Assembly (NCBI GenBank): GCA_014361205.1 | Contig: JACIVZ010000004.1 | Span: 1 to 45,400 of the forward strand | Direction of reading: 5' to 3' | From: Methanomethylovorans sp. | GTDB lineage: Archaea > Halobacteriota > Methanosarcinia > Methanosarcinales > Methanosarcinaceae | Length of the DNA stretch: 45,400 bases | Made by a program: the position numbers and the translations under genes | Notes under the pieces: generated by a model | Seen by the model: only the letters and a program-made list of their open reading frames with translations | What the model was told of the DNA's origin: nothing | Databases searched by the model: none | Shown: piece after piece, positions 28,412-37,810 of the stretch | Numbering within the stretch: position 1 is the first letter of the stretch | Layout of the letters: every line of letters starts with the position of its first letter

Positions 28412-30322
28412 ATGGCAATAGATGAAGTATTAGCTGATCTTAAACAAAAGATAGAAGAGAAATTGCCTAGCGGCACTACTATTTCTAGTGTGGAGTTTGA
28501 AGGTCCGCAGCTTGTAATGTACACTGAAAATCCCTGGAGTTTTGCAGATAATGGTAATATTGTAAGAAATCTTGCAAAAATCCTGAGAACCCGTATAGTC
28601 GTACGTCCTGATCCAAAAGTTTTGCTGCCGCCTGAAGAATCAATCAAAAAAATAAGTGAAACTGTTCCGGAAGATTCAGCGATTGCTAACTATCACTTTG
28701 ATCCTGATGTTGGTGAAGTAATAATCGAGGCAGAAAAACCCGGACTTGTAATTGGAAAACATGGTGAGACTCTAAGGGAGATAACCAAAAAGATTGGATG
28801 GACACCTAAAGTGGTACGTGCGCCGCCCATATCCTCACGTACAGTAAAGAATATACGTGAATTCATGAAAACTAATCACAAAGAAAGAAAAGAAATACTC
28901 CGGACTATAGGACGTAAAATACACCGCGAATGCACATCCAAAGATCAATGGGTCAGGATTACGTCACTTGGCGGATGCAAAGAAGTTGGAAGAAGCTGCT
29001 TCCTGTTATCTACACCAGAGTCCTGTATAATGATTGACTGTGGTGTGAATGTAGGTTCTGATGAACACATGACACCTTATCTCTATGTGCCAGAGGTTTC
29101 TCCACTTAGCAAGCTCGATGCTGTGGTCATTACTCACGCTCATCTGGATCATCAGGGATTGTTACCACTTTTATACAAATATGGATATGAAGGACCTGTG
29201 TATTGTACTCCTCCTACCAGAGATTTGACGATTTTACTTCAGCTTGACTATATAGACGTAGCTAGCAAAGAGAGTGGGAGACCACCTTATTCTTCAGCAG
29301 ATGTGCGCGAAGTGCTCAAGCATACTATTGTTCTTGATTATGAAGAAGTTACAGACATTGCACCTGACATCAAGCTTACTTTCCATAATGCCGGACACAT
29401 CTTAGGTTCTGCTATTTCGCATTTCCATATAGGCGATGGATTGCATAATGTTGTATTCACAGGTGATTTTAAATATGAAAAAACAAGGCTTTTTGATCCG
29501 GCTGTTAACAAGTTCCCACGTGTGGAAAGTTTGATAATGGAATCTACTTACGGTGCAGCGAATGCTCTTCAACCGTCCCTGAAAGATGCAGAAAACCATC
29601 TGCAACAAGTGATAAAGTCTACTGTTCAGAACAAAGGGATAGTATTAATACCTGCATTTGCTGTTGGAAGAAGTCAGGAAGTTATGATTGTACTGGAAGA
29701 TGCAATTCGCAAGGGACTTATAGACAATGTGCCGGTTTACCTTGACGGGATGATCTGGGAAGCTACAGCTATTCATGCTACATATCCTGAATATCTGAAT
29801 AACGACCTAAGAAAACTCATTTTTCAGAAAGGTGAAAATCCATTCCTTTCAGAGTCCTTCAAGCCTGTAGATTCTAATGAACTGCGGCAGGAGATTATAG
29901 AGAAAAGAGAACCCTGTGTTATACTTTCCACATCAGGCATGATGAACGCAGGACCAGTGATGGACTATTTCAAAGCTTTTGCTGAAGACGAAAGAAATAC
30001 ACTTGTATTTGTAGGTTATCAGGCAGAAGGAACACTGGGACGGAGAATACAGAAGGGCTGGAAAGAGATACCGCTTAACACAGGCAAGGGAACAGAAACG
30101 ATACATATGAATATGAAAGTCGAAATTATTGATGGTTTCTCTGGCCATTCTGACAGAAGACAGCTTATGGAATATGTACGTAAAATGAAACCGAGACCTG
30201 AGCGGGTATTTACTGAACATGGCGATGAAAGATCTTGTATCGATCTTGCAACTTCCATACATAAGAAGAACAAGATAGAGACAAGAGCACTTACAAACCT
30301 TGAGACTGTCCGTCTTGTGTGA
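28412..30322 (+). CDS. aCPSF1 transcription termination nuclease (KH and beta-CASP)
   Basis: Archaeal cleavage/polyadenylation-factor homologue, an endo- and 5-prime exonuclease that cuts nascent RNA at U-rich ends and terminates transcription. From ATG 28412 the protein is 636 residues: N-terminal KH domains (to about 180, with [17 protein letters not shown]) and a metallo-beta-lactamase domain with THAHLDHQG as the metal-binding loop. It continues with a beta-CASP cap ([16 protein letters not shown]) and the late motif GHSDR. AAGGAAGG precedes the ATG; an in-frame 23-residue extension upstream is unlikely to be real. Confidence 0.93.
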   Translation: MAIDEVLADLKQKIEEKLPSGTTISSVEFEGPQLVMYTENPWSFADNGNIVRNLAKILRTRIVVRPDPKVLLPPEESIKKISETVPEDSAIANYHFDPDVGEVIIEAEKPGLVIGKHGETLREITKKIGWTPKVVRAPPISSRTVKNIREFMKTNHKERKEILRTIGRKIHRECTSKDQWVRITSLGGCKEVGRSCFLLSTPESCIMIDCGVNVGSDEHMTPYLYVPEVSPLSKLDAVVITHAHLDHQGLLPLLYKYGYEGPVYCTPPTRDLTILLQLDYIDVASKESGRPPYSSADVREVLKHTIVLDYEEVTDIAPDIKLTFHNAGHILGSAISHFHIGDGLHNVVFTGDFKYEKTRLFDPAVNKFPRVESLIMESTYGAANALQPSLKDAENHLQQVIKSTVQNKGIVLIPAFAVGRSQEVMIVLEDAIRKGLIDNVPVYLDGMIWEATAIHATYPEYLNNDLRKLIFQKGENPFLSESFKPVDSNELRQEIIEKREPCVILSTSGMMNAGPVMDYFKAFAEDERNTLVFVGYQAEGTLGRRIQKGWKEIPLNTGKGTETIHMNMKVEIIDGFSGHSDRRQLMEYVRKMKPRPERVFTEHGDERSCIDLATSIHKKNKIETRALTNLETVRLV

Positions 30323-30328
30323 TTAACT

Positions 30329-30970
30329 TTACACAAGCCCTGATAGATATTCTATAAGTTCGGCATGGTTTTTGAGTACCATGTCGGCATCTATTAATTT
30401 TTCTTCCGGGAGATAGGTCGGCACAGCAACACAGCAGATACCAGCGCTTTTTGCGGACTTTATTCCTAGAGGAGCATTTTCTATTACCATGCATTCTTCT
30501 GGCTTAAGCCCAAGTTTGCAGGCTGCTGTGAGATAAGGCTCTGGATCAGGTTTTCCACGGCTAACATCTTCACCTGAAATTATCACCCCGAAGATATCCG
30601 GATAGAATTTATCCATAAGGGCGTTGACTATAGTTCTGTCAGCTCCTGAAGCAACTGCCAGTTTATACTTTTTTTTCAGCGCTTGCAAACACATCAGCAT
30701 ACCCTTGAATGGTTCTGCCTTGTTATTCCGTAAGAAATATTCCCTTTTCCTTTTGAGAAATGCTTCATAATCAGATGGATGGGGTTCCAGACCTGCCTTA
30801 TGAAAAATTATATCCACTATACCTCTGTGATTGGAGCCTTCTATCTCATATACATCCATATTGGTGATGTGAATACCCACCTCCCTGAATGCCTGTACCC
30901 AGGCATCAGCATGATAGGGCATGGAATCCATAAGTACGCCGTCCACATCAAAGATCAGACCTTTTAACAT
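30329..30970 (-). CDS. HAD-superfamily phosphatase, beta-phosphoglucomutase-like
   Basis: A 213-residue HAD hydrolase. Motif I FDVDGVLMDSM holds the nucleophile Asp near residue 7; motif II is AVASGAD, and motif III/IV is GKPDPEPYL with the Lys and Asp ligands. The helical cap between motifs I and II (about 15-80) places it with beta-phosphoglucomutase and related sugar-phosphate phosphatases. The ATG at 30970 is preferred to the in-frame start 13 codons upstream. Convergent with aCPSF1 with six bases between stops. The true substrate is not readable. Confidence 0.82.
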   Translation of the reverse strand: MLKGLIFDVDGVLMDSMPYHADAWVQAFREVGIHITNMDVYEIEGSNHRGIVDIIFHKAGLEPHPSDYEAFLKRKREYFLRNNKAEPFKGMLMCLQALKKKYKLAVASGADRTIVNALMDKFYPDIFGVIISGEDVSRGKPDPEPYLTAACKLGLKPEECMVIENAPLGIKSAKSAGICCVAVPTYLPEEKLIDADMVLKNHAELIEYLSGLV

Positions 30971-31117
30971 GTACTTACTTCTTTGGGTATTGCATAAATA
31001 TTTGTGCATGGAGTGGACTTAAAAGCGGGCTACGTGTCAGAACCTAACATGAAGTTTTACTTATATTCATGGCATTAAATGCATAAAATTTTTTATGATT
31101 CGGCTATGTTATAATCA

Positions 31118-31141
31118 TCTACATATAAAATCTACATATAA
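31118..31141. repeat. Two direct copies of TCTACATATAA
   Basis: An 11-base unit occurs at 31118-31128 and 31131-31141, 13 bases apart, partly coinciding with the TATA-like sequence upstream of the small ORF and hsdM. It could be a regulator-binding site or part of overlapping promoters. Confidence 0.4.
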
Positions 31142-31156
31142 GAGGATGGTAATCTA

Positions 31157-31273
31157 ATGGAGCTTAAGGAAAGGGAGCTTGAGGATGCGCTGTGCATATG
31201 TTATATCACTATGGGCAGAGTAGCAAGAACGCGACTTCTGGACTTTGCGCCAAAAAAGAGGTATAATTGCTGA
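31157..31273 (+). CDS. Small ORF upstream of the restriction operon
   Basis: A 38-codon ORF (starting MELKERELEDALCICY, ending RYNC) too short for an ordinary annotation but with good signals: GAGGATGGT 7 bases before the ATG and TATA-like sequences 20-50 bases further up. It has a charged helix followed by a hydrophobic/Cys part and an Arg/Lys-rich tail. It may be a true micropeptide, the truncated N-terminus of a longer lost gene, or chance. I see no relative. Confidence 0.3.
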   Translation: MELKERELEDALCICYITMGRVARTRLLDFAPKKRYNC

Positions 31274-31346
31274 GAATATTTCTGAACTTAAATGCGTTAA
31301 AAAGAATGTAAATAGTATTTAGAATATGGAGAGTGAGAGGATAAAA

Positions 31347-32912
31347 ATGGATAATAAAAAAGAACAGGAGCGTGCGGAACTGCATCGCACGATATGGAAT
31401 ATCGCCAATGACCTAAGAGGGAGTGTGGATGGATGGGATTTCAAACAATATGTCCTTGGCATGCTTTTTTATCGCTACATATCTGAGAATATAACAGCCT
31501 ATATTAACGCCGGGGAGCACGAGGCGGGAAATACTGACTTTGACTATGCTCGGCTTTCTGACAGCGAAGCAGAGCTGGCGCGGGAAGACCTGGTAAAGAC
31601 AAAAGGCTTCTTTATTCTGCCCAGTGAACTTTTTGAGAATGTCCGTGCACGAGCCAAGGAGGATGAAAACTTAAACGAAACCCTGGAAAGGGTTTTCAGC
31701 AATATTGAAGCTTCAGCTAAGGGAACAGAGAGCGAGGATGATTTTAAGGGTTTGTTTGACGATATAGACGTCAACAGCAACAAGCTTGGAAGCACAGTGG
31801 CAAAGCGCAATGAAAAGTTGGTCAAGATATTGAATGCTGTTGCTGAAATGAAGCTTGGTGATTATAAGAACAATTCAATCGATGCTTTCGGTGATGCCTA
31901 TGAATTCCTGATGGGCATGTATGCTTCCAATGCTGGAAAAAGCGGCGGCGAGTTTTATACGCCACAGGAAGTTTCTGAACTGCTTGCCCGACTTACCGTA
32001 GTAGGAAAAACTGAGGTCAATAAGGTATATGACCCTGCTTGTGGTTCCGGGTCGCTTCTGCTTAAATTTGCTAAGATACTTGGAAAGGAAAACGTGCGCC
32101 TGGGCTTTTTCGGGCAGGAAATCAACATCACCACCTACAACTTATGCCGGATCAACATGTTCCTGCATGATATTGACTACGACAAGTTTGATATTGCGCA
32201 TGGGGACACCCTGACGGACCCGCAGCACTGGGACGATGAGCCTTTTGAAGCCATTGTTTCCAATCCGCCCTACTCCATCAAATGGAAGGGCGACAGCGAC
32301 CCGATACTAATAAACGACCCGCGCTTTTCGCCCGCCGGGGTGCTGGCCCCGAAATCCAAGGCTGACCTTGCCTTTATTATGCACAGCCTTTCCTGGCTGG
32401 CAACCAATGGTACAGCTGCCATCGTATGCTTTCCCGGCGTGATGTACCGCGGCGGTGCGGAGCAGAAAATCCGGCAGTACCTGATTGACAATAACTACAT
32501 CGACTGCATCATCCAACTGCCGGACAACCTGTTTTACGGCACGAGCATTGCCACCTGCATTATGGTGCTGAAAAAGTCTAAGAATGATAACAGTACACTG
32601 TTCATCGACGCGTCCAAAGAATTCGTGAAGGTTACGAACAATAACAAACTGACCCAAGAGAACATTGATAATATCCTGAAAGCTTATATAGGGAGAAAAG
32701 ATATACCGCATTTTTCAAGGCTTGTGCCAAACAGCGAAATCGTAGAACAGAACTACAACCTTTCAGTTTCCACCTATGTGGAGCAGGAGGACACGCGGGA
32801 GAAGATAGATATTGTTGCTTTGAATGCGGAGATAGAAAGAATTGTGGCCCGACAGCAGGTTCTGCGGGATGAGATTGATAAGATCATCGCGGAGATAGAG
32901 GTGGGAGAATGA
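31347..32912 (+). CDS. hsdM: Type I restriction-modification system DNA methyltransferase subunit
   Basis: Adenine-N6 methyltransferase subunit; with HsdS it modifies, and with HsdR it restricts DNA. From ATG 31347 it is 521 residues, the EcoR124-type length; the ATG at 31326 lacks a ribosome binding site while AGAGGAT precedes 31347. The N-terminal helical region (to about 150) is followed by the methyltransferase domain: AdoMet-binding DPACGSGSLLLKF near residue 231 and catalytic NPPYSI near 306. The middle of the gene (about 32160-32600) is visibly richer in G and C than the neighbours. Stop overlaps hsdS as ATGA. Confidence 0.93.
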   Translation: MDNKKEQERAELHRTIWNIANDLRGSVDGWDFKQYVLGMLFYRYISENITAYINAGEHEAGNTDFDYARLSDSEAELAREDLVKTKGFFILPSELFENVRARAKEDENLNETLERVFSNIEASAKGTESEDDFKGLFDDIDVNSNKLGSTVAKRNEKLVKILNAVAEMKLGDYKNNSIDAFGDAYEFLMGMYASNAGKSGGEFYTPQEVSELLARLTVVGKTEVNKVYDPACGSGSLLLKFAKILGKENVRLGFFGQEINITTYNLCRINMFLHDIDYDKFDIAHGDTLTDPQHWDDEPFEAIVSNPPYSIKWKGDSDPILINDPRFSPAGVLAPKSKADLAFIMHSLSWLATNGTAAIVCFPGVMYRGGAEQKIRQYLIDNNYIDCIIQLPDNLFYGTSIATCIMVLKKSKNDNSTLFIDASKEFVKVTNNNKLTQENIDNILKAYIGRKDIPHFSRLVPNSEIVEQNYNLSVSTYVEQEDTREKIDIVALNAEIERIVARQQVLRDEIDKIIAEIEVGE

Positions 32913-34081
32913 GTAAATTGGATGAGCTGATTGCCGAGTTGTGTCCGGATGGGGTGGAGTATATTCCTCTTAAACAGATTGCAGAAGTTGGAACTGGCAG
33001 TAGTGATCGCGTAAATGCAGTAGATGATGGTGAATACCCTTTTTATGTACGTTCAAAAACTGTCTTTCGCAGTAATCGCTATTTATTTGATGAAGAAGCA
33101 ATTGTAATCCCAGGCGAAGGCGGAATCGGTGACATTTTCCATTATGTAAACGGAAAATACGACTTACACCAAAGGGCTTATCGGATTCACTTCAAAGACA
33201 AAGAAGAAGTCAATACAAAGTATGCATATTACTACTTTGCAGCTAATTTCAAGAAATTTATCATGATGAAAGCAGTCAATGCAACTGTGACATCAATTAG
33301 AAAACCGATGATTGAGAACTTTCTGCTTCCCCTCCCCCCTTTACCTGTCCAGCAGGAAATTGTTCGTATTCTGGATAAATTCACTGAGCTTACAGCGGAG
33401 CTTACAGTGGAGCTTACAGCGAGGAAAAAACAGTATGAATATTATAGGGATTTGCTGTTGACGTTTGATGATGATAGGAAAAGGAAGCTTGCAGTTCAAT
33501 GGCTGACAATTGGTGAAGTTTGTGATTTATCCGCAGGAGGGGATGTACCGAAAGACCGCTATTCTAAAGAAAAAACGTATAAATATAATGTGCCAATATT
33601 AAGTAATGGCATCGGTGATAATGCTTTGTATGGTTATACTGATGTTGCAAAAATTAATCAACCTTGCGTAACTGTTGCTGCGCGCGGGACAATAGGTTAT
33701 TGTGCATTGCGAGAAAATCCTTTTTACCCTGTTGTGAGGTTGATTTGTGCAATTCCTCATAACATGGTGAATGTTCGCTATCTCTACTATGTTATGCAAA
33801 CACTAAATTTTCAAATTCCTACATCTGGAATACCACAATTAACGGTTCCCATGTTAGCAAAATATAAAATCCCCGTCCCACCCCTTGAAGAACAAGAGCG
33901 CATTGTTGCCATTCTTGACCGCTTTGATGCGCTCTGTAACGACCTAACCAGCGGCCTGCCCGCTGAAATCGAAGCAAGGCGCAAGCAGTATGAGTACTAC
34001 CGAGATAAATTATTAACCTTCCCTGCCCGTCCGGCCAGTCAGTCCGGTAGGCGGGAAGGCGGGAAGGAGAAAACGGCATGA
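32909..34081 (+). CDS. hsdS: Type I restriction-modification specificity subunit
   Basis: Recognises the two halves of the target site. The 390-residue protein has two target-recognition domains (about 20-150 and 190-350), each followed by a long helix. The helices carry a repeated tail, RKKQYEYYRDLLLTF and RRKQYEYYRDKLLTF. The central helix contains three 12-bp in-frame repeats coding ELTA, ELTV, ELTA (residues 160-171). These are the equivalent of the TAEL repeats in EcoR124 and EcoR124II, whose number sets the target spacer length. The last 20 residues (PARPASQSGRREGGK) come from a GC-rich palindromic insert. Confidence 0.93.
   Translation: MSKLDELIAELCPDGVEYIPLKQIAEVGTGSSDRVNAVDDGEYPFYVRSKTVFRSNRYLFDEEAIVIPGEGGIGDIFHYVNGKYDLHQRAYRIHFKDKEEVNTKYAYYYFAANFKKFIMMKAVNATVTSIRKPMIENFLLPLPPLPVQQEIVRILDKFTELTAELTVELTARKKQYEYYRDLLLTFDDDRKRKLAVQWLTIGEVCDLSAGGDVPKDRYSKEKTYKYNVPILSNGIGDNALYGYTDVAKINQPCVTVAARGTIGYCALRENPFYPVVRLICAIPHNMVNVRYLYYVMQTLNFQIPTSGIPQLTVPMLAKYKIPVPPLEEQERIVAILDRFDALCNDLTSGLPAEIEARRKQYEYYRDKLLTFPARPASQSGRREGGKEKTA
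33386..33421 (+). repeat. Three 12-bp repeats in the hsdS spacer helix
   Basis: Units GAGCTTACAGCG, GAGCTTACAGTG and GAGCTTACAGCG lie head to tail and in frame, coding ELTA/ELTV/ELTA. One base differs in the second copy. Gain or loss of a unit adds or removes four residues without frameshift; in EcoR124-type enzymes this shifts the recognised gap between half-sites. Confidence 0.9.
34019..34065 (+). repeat. GC-rich palindromic insert at the end of hsdS
   Basis: About 47 bases, clearly richer in G and C than the surroundings, with interrupted inverted arms: TTCCC...GGGAA, CCCG...CGGG and CCGG...CCGG around a short centre. The reading frame stays open through it and codes a Pro/Ala/Ser/Gly/Arg tail beyond the normal HsdS end. 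Its last bases (GGAAGGAG) also act as the ribosome binding site of hsdR. It resembles a small mobile palindromic element but no second copy lies in the window. Confidence 0.45.
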
Positions 34082-37000
34082 GCACATATAATATTGTCGC
34101 AAGTACCGAAGAAGCAACGGTTGTTGCCGAATATACGGCTGAATATAAAGTACGCTCCGATAAGTATCAGAGCGAAGCTGACCTGGAACGCGAGTTTATC
34201 CGCCTGCTAACTTCGCAAGGGTATGAATATCTAGCAATTCACGACGAGGCTGCTTTGATCACAAACTTACGCAGGCAGCTTGAGTTGCTCAATGATTTTA
34301 CTTTTACGGATGGCGAATGGAACAGGTTTTTTACAGAATGTATCGCCAACACCAACGAGGGGATTGTAGAAAAGACTCGCAAAATCCAGGATGACCATAT
34401 TCAGATACTCAAACGGGACGACGGTACAACTAAGAACATTTATCTTTTAGACAAAAAGAATATCCATAACAACCGCCTGCAGGTTATCAACCAGTATGAA
34501 GAATCAGGCGGCAAGCATGAAACCCGATATGATGTGACTATACTTGTAAATGGGCTTCCCCTTGTCCATGTGGAGTTAAAGAGGCGCGGTGTTGCTATCC
34601 GTGAAGCTTTCAACCAGATAAAAAGGTACCAACGTGACAGCTTTTGGGCGGCTTATGGTTTATTTGAGTATGTACAAATATTCGTAATCTCCAATGGCAC
34701 CCATACAAAGTATTATAGTAACACCACAAGAAATGCTCATATCAAGGAGCAAAGCAGCAGTGAACGTCGAAGAAGCAAAAAAACAAGCAACAGCTTTGAA
34801 TTTACCAGCTTTTGGGCAGATGCAAATAACAAAATTATTCCTGACCTTGTGGACTTTACTAAAACATTTTTTGCCAAGCATACCCTCTTAAATATACTAA
34901 CAAAATATTGTATTTTCACATCTGAAGATCTGCTCCTTGTAATGCGTCCTTATCAAATTGCTGCTGCAGAACGTATCTTATCACGTATTGTAGTATCAAC
35001 AAACTACAAGAAGATGGGCACAACTGCAGCTGGAGGATATATCTGGCATACAACAGGCTCTGGTAAGACATTGACCAGTTTTAAGACAGCCCAATTAGCT
35101 TCTGCCTTGCCTTACATAGACAAGGTATTGTTTGTTGTTGACCGTAAAGACCTAGACTATCAGACCATGAAGGAATATGATCGTTTTGAAAAAGGGGCAG
35201 CTAACGGTAATACGTCCACAAGAGTTCTGCAAAGGCAATTGGAAGACCGGGACGAAAAAGGTAATCCACATGAATACAAAATCATTGTAACCACGATTCA
35301 GAAGCTGGATATATTCATCCGTAAAAACAAACAGCATGATATTTACAAGAAACATGTGGTACTGATTTTTGATGAGTGCCACCGTTCCCAGTTTGGTGAA
35401 ATGCATCAAGCTATCACGAAGAGCTTTAAGAACTATCATATCTTCGGCTTTACGGGTACGCCGATATTTGCTGTAAATGCCCCTTCTGGCAGAAATCCAT
35501 TACTGCGGACAACACAGCAGGCTTTCGGAGACAAACTGCACACCTACACCATTGTAGATGCCATCAATGATGGAAATGTATTACCTTTCAGAATTGACTT
35601 TATCAATACCGTCAAGAAGCCTGATTACATAGATGACAAAAAGGTTTATGGCATAGATACCGAAAAAGCCCTTGCAGACCCACAGCGGATAAGTGAGATA
35701 GTTACCTATGTTCTTGATCATTACGACCAAAAAACAAAACGCAGCAGTTTCTATACCTTTACTGCCAAATGGGAAGAAGCCGACAGGCATAATAAAAAGG
35801 CTATGACAGAAAAGCATGAAACCAGACGCCTGGCGGGATTTAACTCCATATTCGCCACCGCTTCCATTCCGATGGCGATAAAATATTATACAGAGTTTAA
35901 AAAGCAGATAAATGAAAAGAAGAAAAACCTGATCATAGCTACCATCTTCAGCTTCAGCGCCAACGAAGACGAGCCCGAAGGACTTCTGCCGGACGAGGAC
36001 TTTAACATGGAAAACCTTGACCACAGTTCGCGTGATTTTCTTGAGGAAGCTATCAGGGATTATAATGCTACTTTCAGCACAAATTTTGATACATCTGCGG
36101 AAAAATTTCAGAATTACTATAAAGACCTTTCCCTGCGGATGAAAAACAGGGAAATCGACCTGCTGATCGTGGTCAATATGTTCCTGACAGGCTTTGATGC
36201 AACCACCCTCAACACACTGTGGGTGGATAAAAATCTGAGGCAGCACGGGCTTATTCAGGCATTTTCACGGACAAACCGCATTTTAAACAGTGTAAAGACC
36301 TTCGGCAACATAATTTGTTTCCGCGATTTGAAAGAAGAAACAGATAAGGCAATTGCTCTTTTTGGCAACAAAGATGCAGGAGGTATAGTACTTCTTAGAA
36401 CATACGAAGAATACTATAACGGCTATGATGAAAAAGGAGAACACAAACCGGGTTATAAAGAACTGATTGCTGAACTTACGGCAGATTATCCGCTTGGAAA
36501 AGACATTATCGGCGAAGAGGTGCAAAAGGACTTTATCCGGCTGTATGGAACGATTTTAAGACTAAGGAATATTCTTACTTCCTTTGACGACTTTGAAGGC
36601 AATGAAATTTTGTCCGAAAGAGATTTTCAGGATTATCAAAGCATATATCTCGACCTGTATCAGAAATTCAGAAAGGGTTCTGATGGCGAAAAAGAAGTCA
36701 TAAACGACGATATCGTATTTGAGATCGAACTTATCCGGCAAATTGAGGTAAATATAGACTATATTCTCATGCTTGTAGAAAAATATCGCAAGTCCAATTG
36801 CAAGGACAAGAGCATTCTTACAACCATCGATAAGGCTGTAAATTCAAGCATCCAGCTTCGCAGCAAAAAAGACCTTATAGAGCGCTTCATAGAACAGGTG
36901 AATACCTCGACAAAAGTGGATGAAGACTGGCGCAAGTTTTTAAATGAAAGTAAGGAAGCTGATATTTCAGCAATCATAGAAGAAGAAAAATTAAAGCCTG

Positions 37001-37182
37001 AAGATACACGTCGTTTTATTGATAATGCCTTTCGAGACCGGATGTTGAAAACAACGGGCACAGCCATTGATAAAATCATGCCTCCCGTATCGCGTTTTGC
37101 CAGCGTAGGCAGAGACAAAAGAAAACAGAACATAATTGAAAAGTTAGTCAGATTTTTTGAAAAATATTCGGGATTGGTATAA
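34078..37182 (+). CDS. hsdR: Type I restriction endonuclease subunit
   Basis: Motor and nuclease subunit that translocates and cuts unmodified DNA. The 1034-residue length matches EcoR124 HsdR. The N-terminal nuclease (D-ExK type) shows YDVTILVNG and HVELKRRG near residues 155-170. The SF2 motor follows: Walker A TTGSGKTLTSFK near residue 325, DEAD-like FDECHRS near 435, GFTGTPIF near 460, and QAFSRTNRI near 730. A helical region and C-terminal HsdM-binding domain fill the rest. The start overlaps the hsdS stop (ATGA) and has AAGGAG 8 bases upstream. The frame is intact. Confidence 0.95.
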   Translation: MSTYNIVASTEEATVVAEYTAEYKVRSDKYQSEADLEREFIRLLTSQGYEYLAIHDEAALITNLRRQLELLNDFTFTDGEWNRFFTECIANTNEGIVEKTRKIQDDHIQILKRDDGTTKNIYLLDKKNIHNNRLQVINQYEESGGKHETRYDVTILVNGLPLVHVELKRRGVAIREAFNQIKRYQRDSFWAAYGLFEYVQIFVISNGTHTKYYSNTTRNAHIKEQSSSERRRSKKTSNSFEFTSFWADANNKIIPDLVDFTKTFFAKHTLLNILTKYCIFTSEDLLLVMRPYQIAAAERILSRIVVSTNYKKMGTTAAGGYIWHTTGSGKTLTSFKTAQLASALPYIDKVLFVVDRKDLDYQTMKEYDRFEKGAANGNTSTRVLQRQLEDRDEKGNPHEYKIIVTTIQKLDIFIRKNKQHDIYKKHVVLIFDECHRSQFGEMHQAITKSFKNYHIFGFTGTPIFAVNAPSGRNPLLRTTQQAFGDKLHTYTIVDAINDGNVLPFRIDFINTVKKPDYIDDKKVYGIDTEKALADPQRISEIVTYVLDHYDQKTKRSSFYTFTAKWEEADRHNKKAMTEKHETRRLAGFNSIFATASIPMAIKYYTEFKKQINEKKKNLIIATIFSFSANEDEPEGLLPDEDFNMENLDHSSRDFLEEAIRDYNATFSTNFDTSAEKFQNYYKDLSLRMKNREIDLLIVVNMFLTGFDATTLNTLWVDKNLRQHGLIQAFSRTNRILNSVKTFGNIICFRDLKEETDKAIALFGNKDAGGIVLLRTYEEYYNGYDEKGEHKPGYKELIAELTADYPLGKDIIGEEVQKDFIRLYGTILRLRNILTSFDDFEGNEILSERDFQDYQSIYLDLYQKFRKGSDGEKEVINDDIVFEIELIRQIEVNIDYILMLVEKYRKSNCKDKSILTTIDKAVNSSIQLRSKKDLIERFIEQVNTSTKVDEDWRKFLNESKEADISAIIEEEKLKPEDTRRFIDNAFRDRMLKTTGTAIDKIMPPVSRFASVGRDKRKQNIIEKLVRFFEKYSGLV

Positions 37183-37810
37183 CATAGAGTATAAAATAGG
37201 TCTTATGTATTTGATAAAGAATACATCAAACCAGATATCTGTGTGATCTGAAAGCTGAAACTCTGCAGTAATGAGAATCTGACTCGCTCAATAAACATAT
37301 ATAGTTTCTTCTCATGGGATTCTGCTTATAAATATTTTATACGTTAAAACACAAAGCTTTATGAAACCCTACCCAATGAGTGTTTGTTGTGTAATAGTTC
37401 TCTTTATCAAAGAAAGCATGTTAAGTTCAAAATAACCATATTGAATATATCTGAAACTGGAAATGCTGTTTCATGCCTCATCATCATTTGAACATACTGT
37501 TAAGAAAAAAGTATCTTCTTTCCCATGTTCTTTTCAGGTTGATTTATCACCCTATAATGTATATGGATTTTCAGTGTAAAAATTTACGAAAAATTACAGC
37601 TATTATACACAGTGGTGGATGATTTTAGATTGGCTGTTCTAAGTTTTAAAAAATGATCAATCAGCAAGACAAAAAGATAAGAGTTGGCATAATATGGCCT
37701 TCATGTGCGTAAAGCTTTGATATTGACTTGATAAGGGCGATAGAAAAAAAATGAAAAACGACCAAAATATGCCCACAAAAATAAAGAAGGAATATTTGCC
37801 TTTGATGTTA
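37183..37810. other. 628-base intergenic stretch after hsdR
   Basis: No gene is supported here. It is AT-rich. Noted small symmetries are a 7-bp hairpin (ATGTATT at 37205-37211 with AATACAT at 37220-37226) just after hsdR, and a perfect 10-base palindrome CAGATATCTG at 37232-37241. There is also a 6-bp inverted repeat TGAAAC/GTTTCA at 37452-37473. Near the right end, A-rich runs at 37743-37757 are U-rich on the minus strand and fit an end for the leftward membrane-protein transcript. No tRNA, integrase or insertion-sequence remnant is seen. Confidence 0.5.
37743..37800 (-). terminator. U-rich end of the membrane-protein transcript
   Basis: On the minus strand, starting about 12 bases after the stop, there are several T runs including eight consecutive Ts near 37743-37750 and TTTTT near 37754-37758. 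Such tracts are the known cut-and-terminate signal of archaeal aCPSF1, which this window also encodes. No stem is needed. Confidence 0.4.

Noticed and set aside
31010-31346. Attachment site or integrase remnant beside the restriction operon
   Set aside because: No tRNA gene, no integrase, and no matching direct repeat at the other end of the operon.
35581-36246. A 221-codon open frame on the minus strand inside hsdR
   Set aside because: It is the shadow of a conserved helicase region; it has no ribosome binding site or recognisable domain, and its Cys- and Phe-rich composition is that of an antisense frame.
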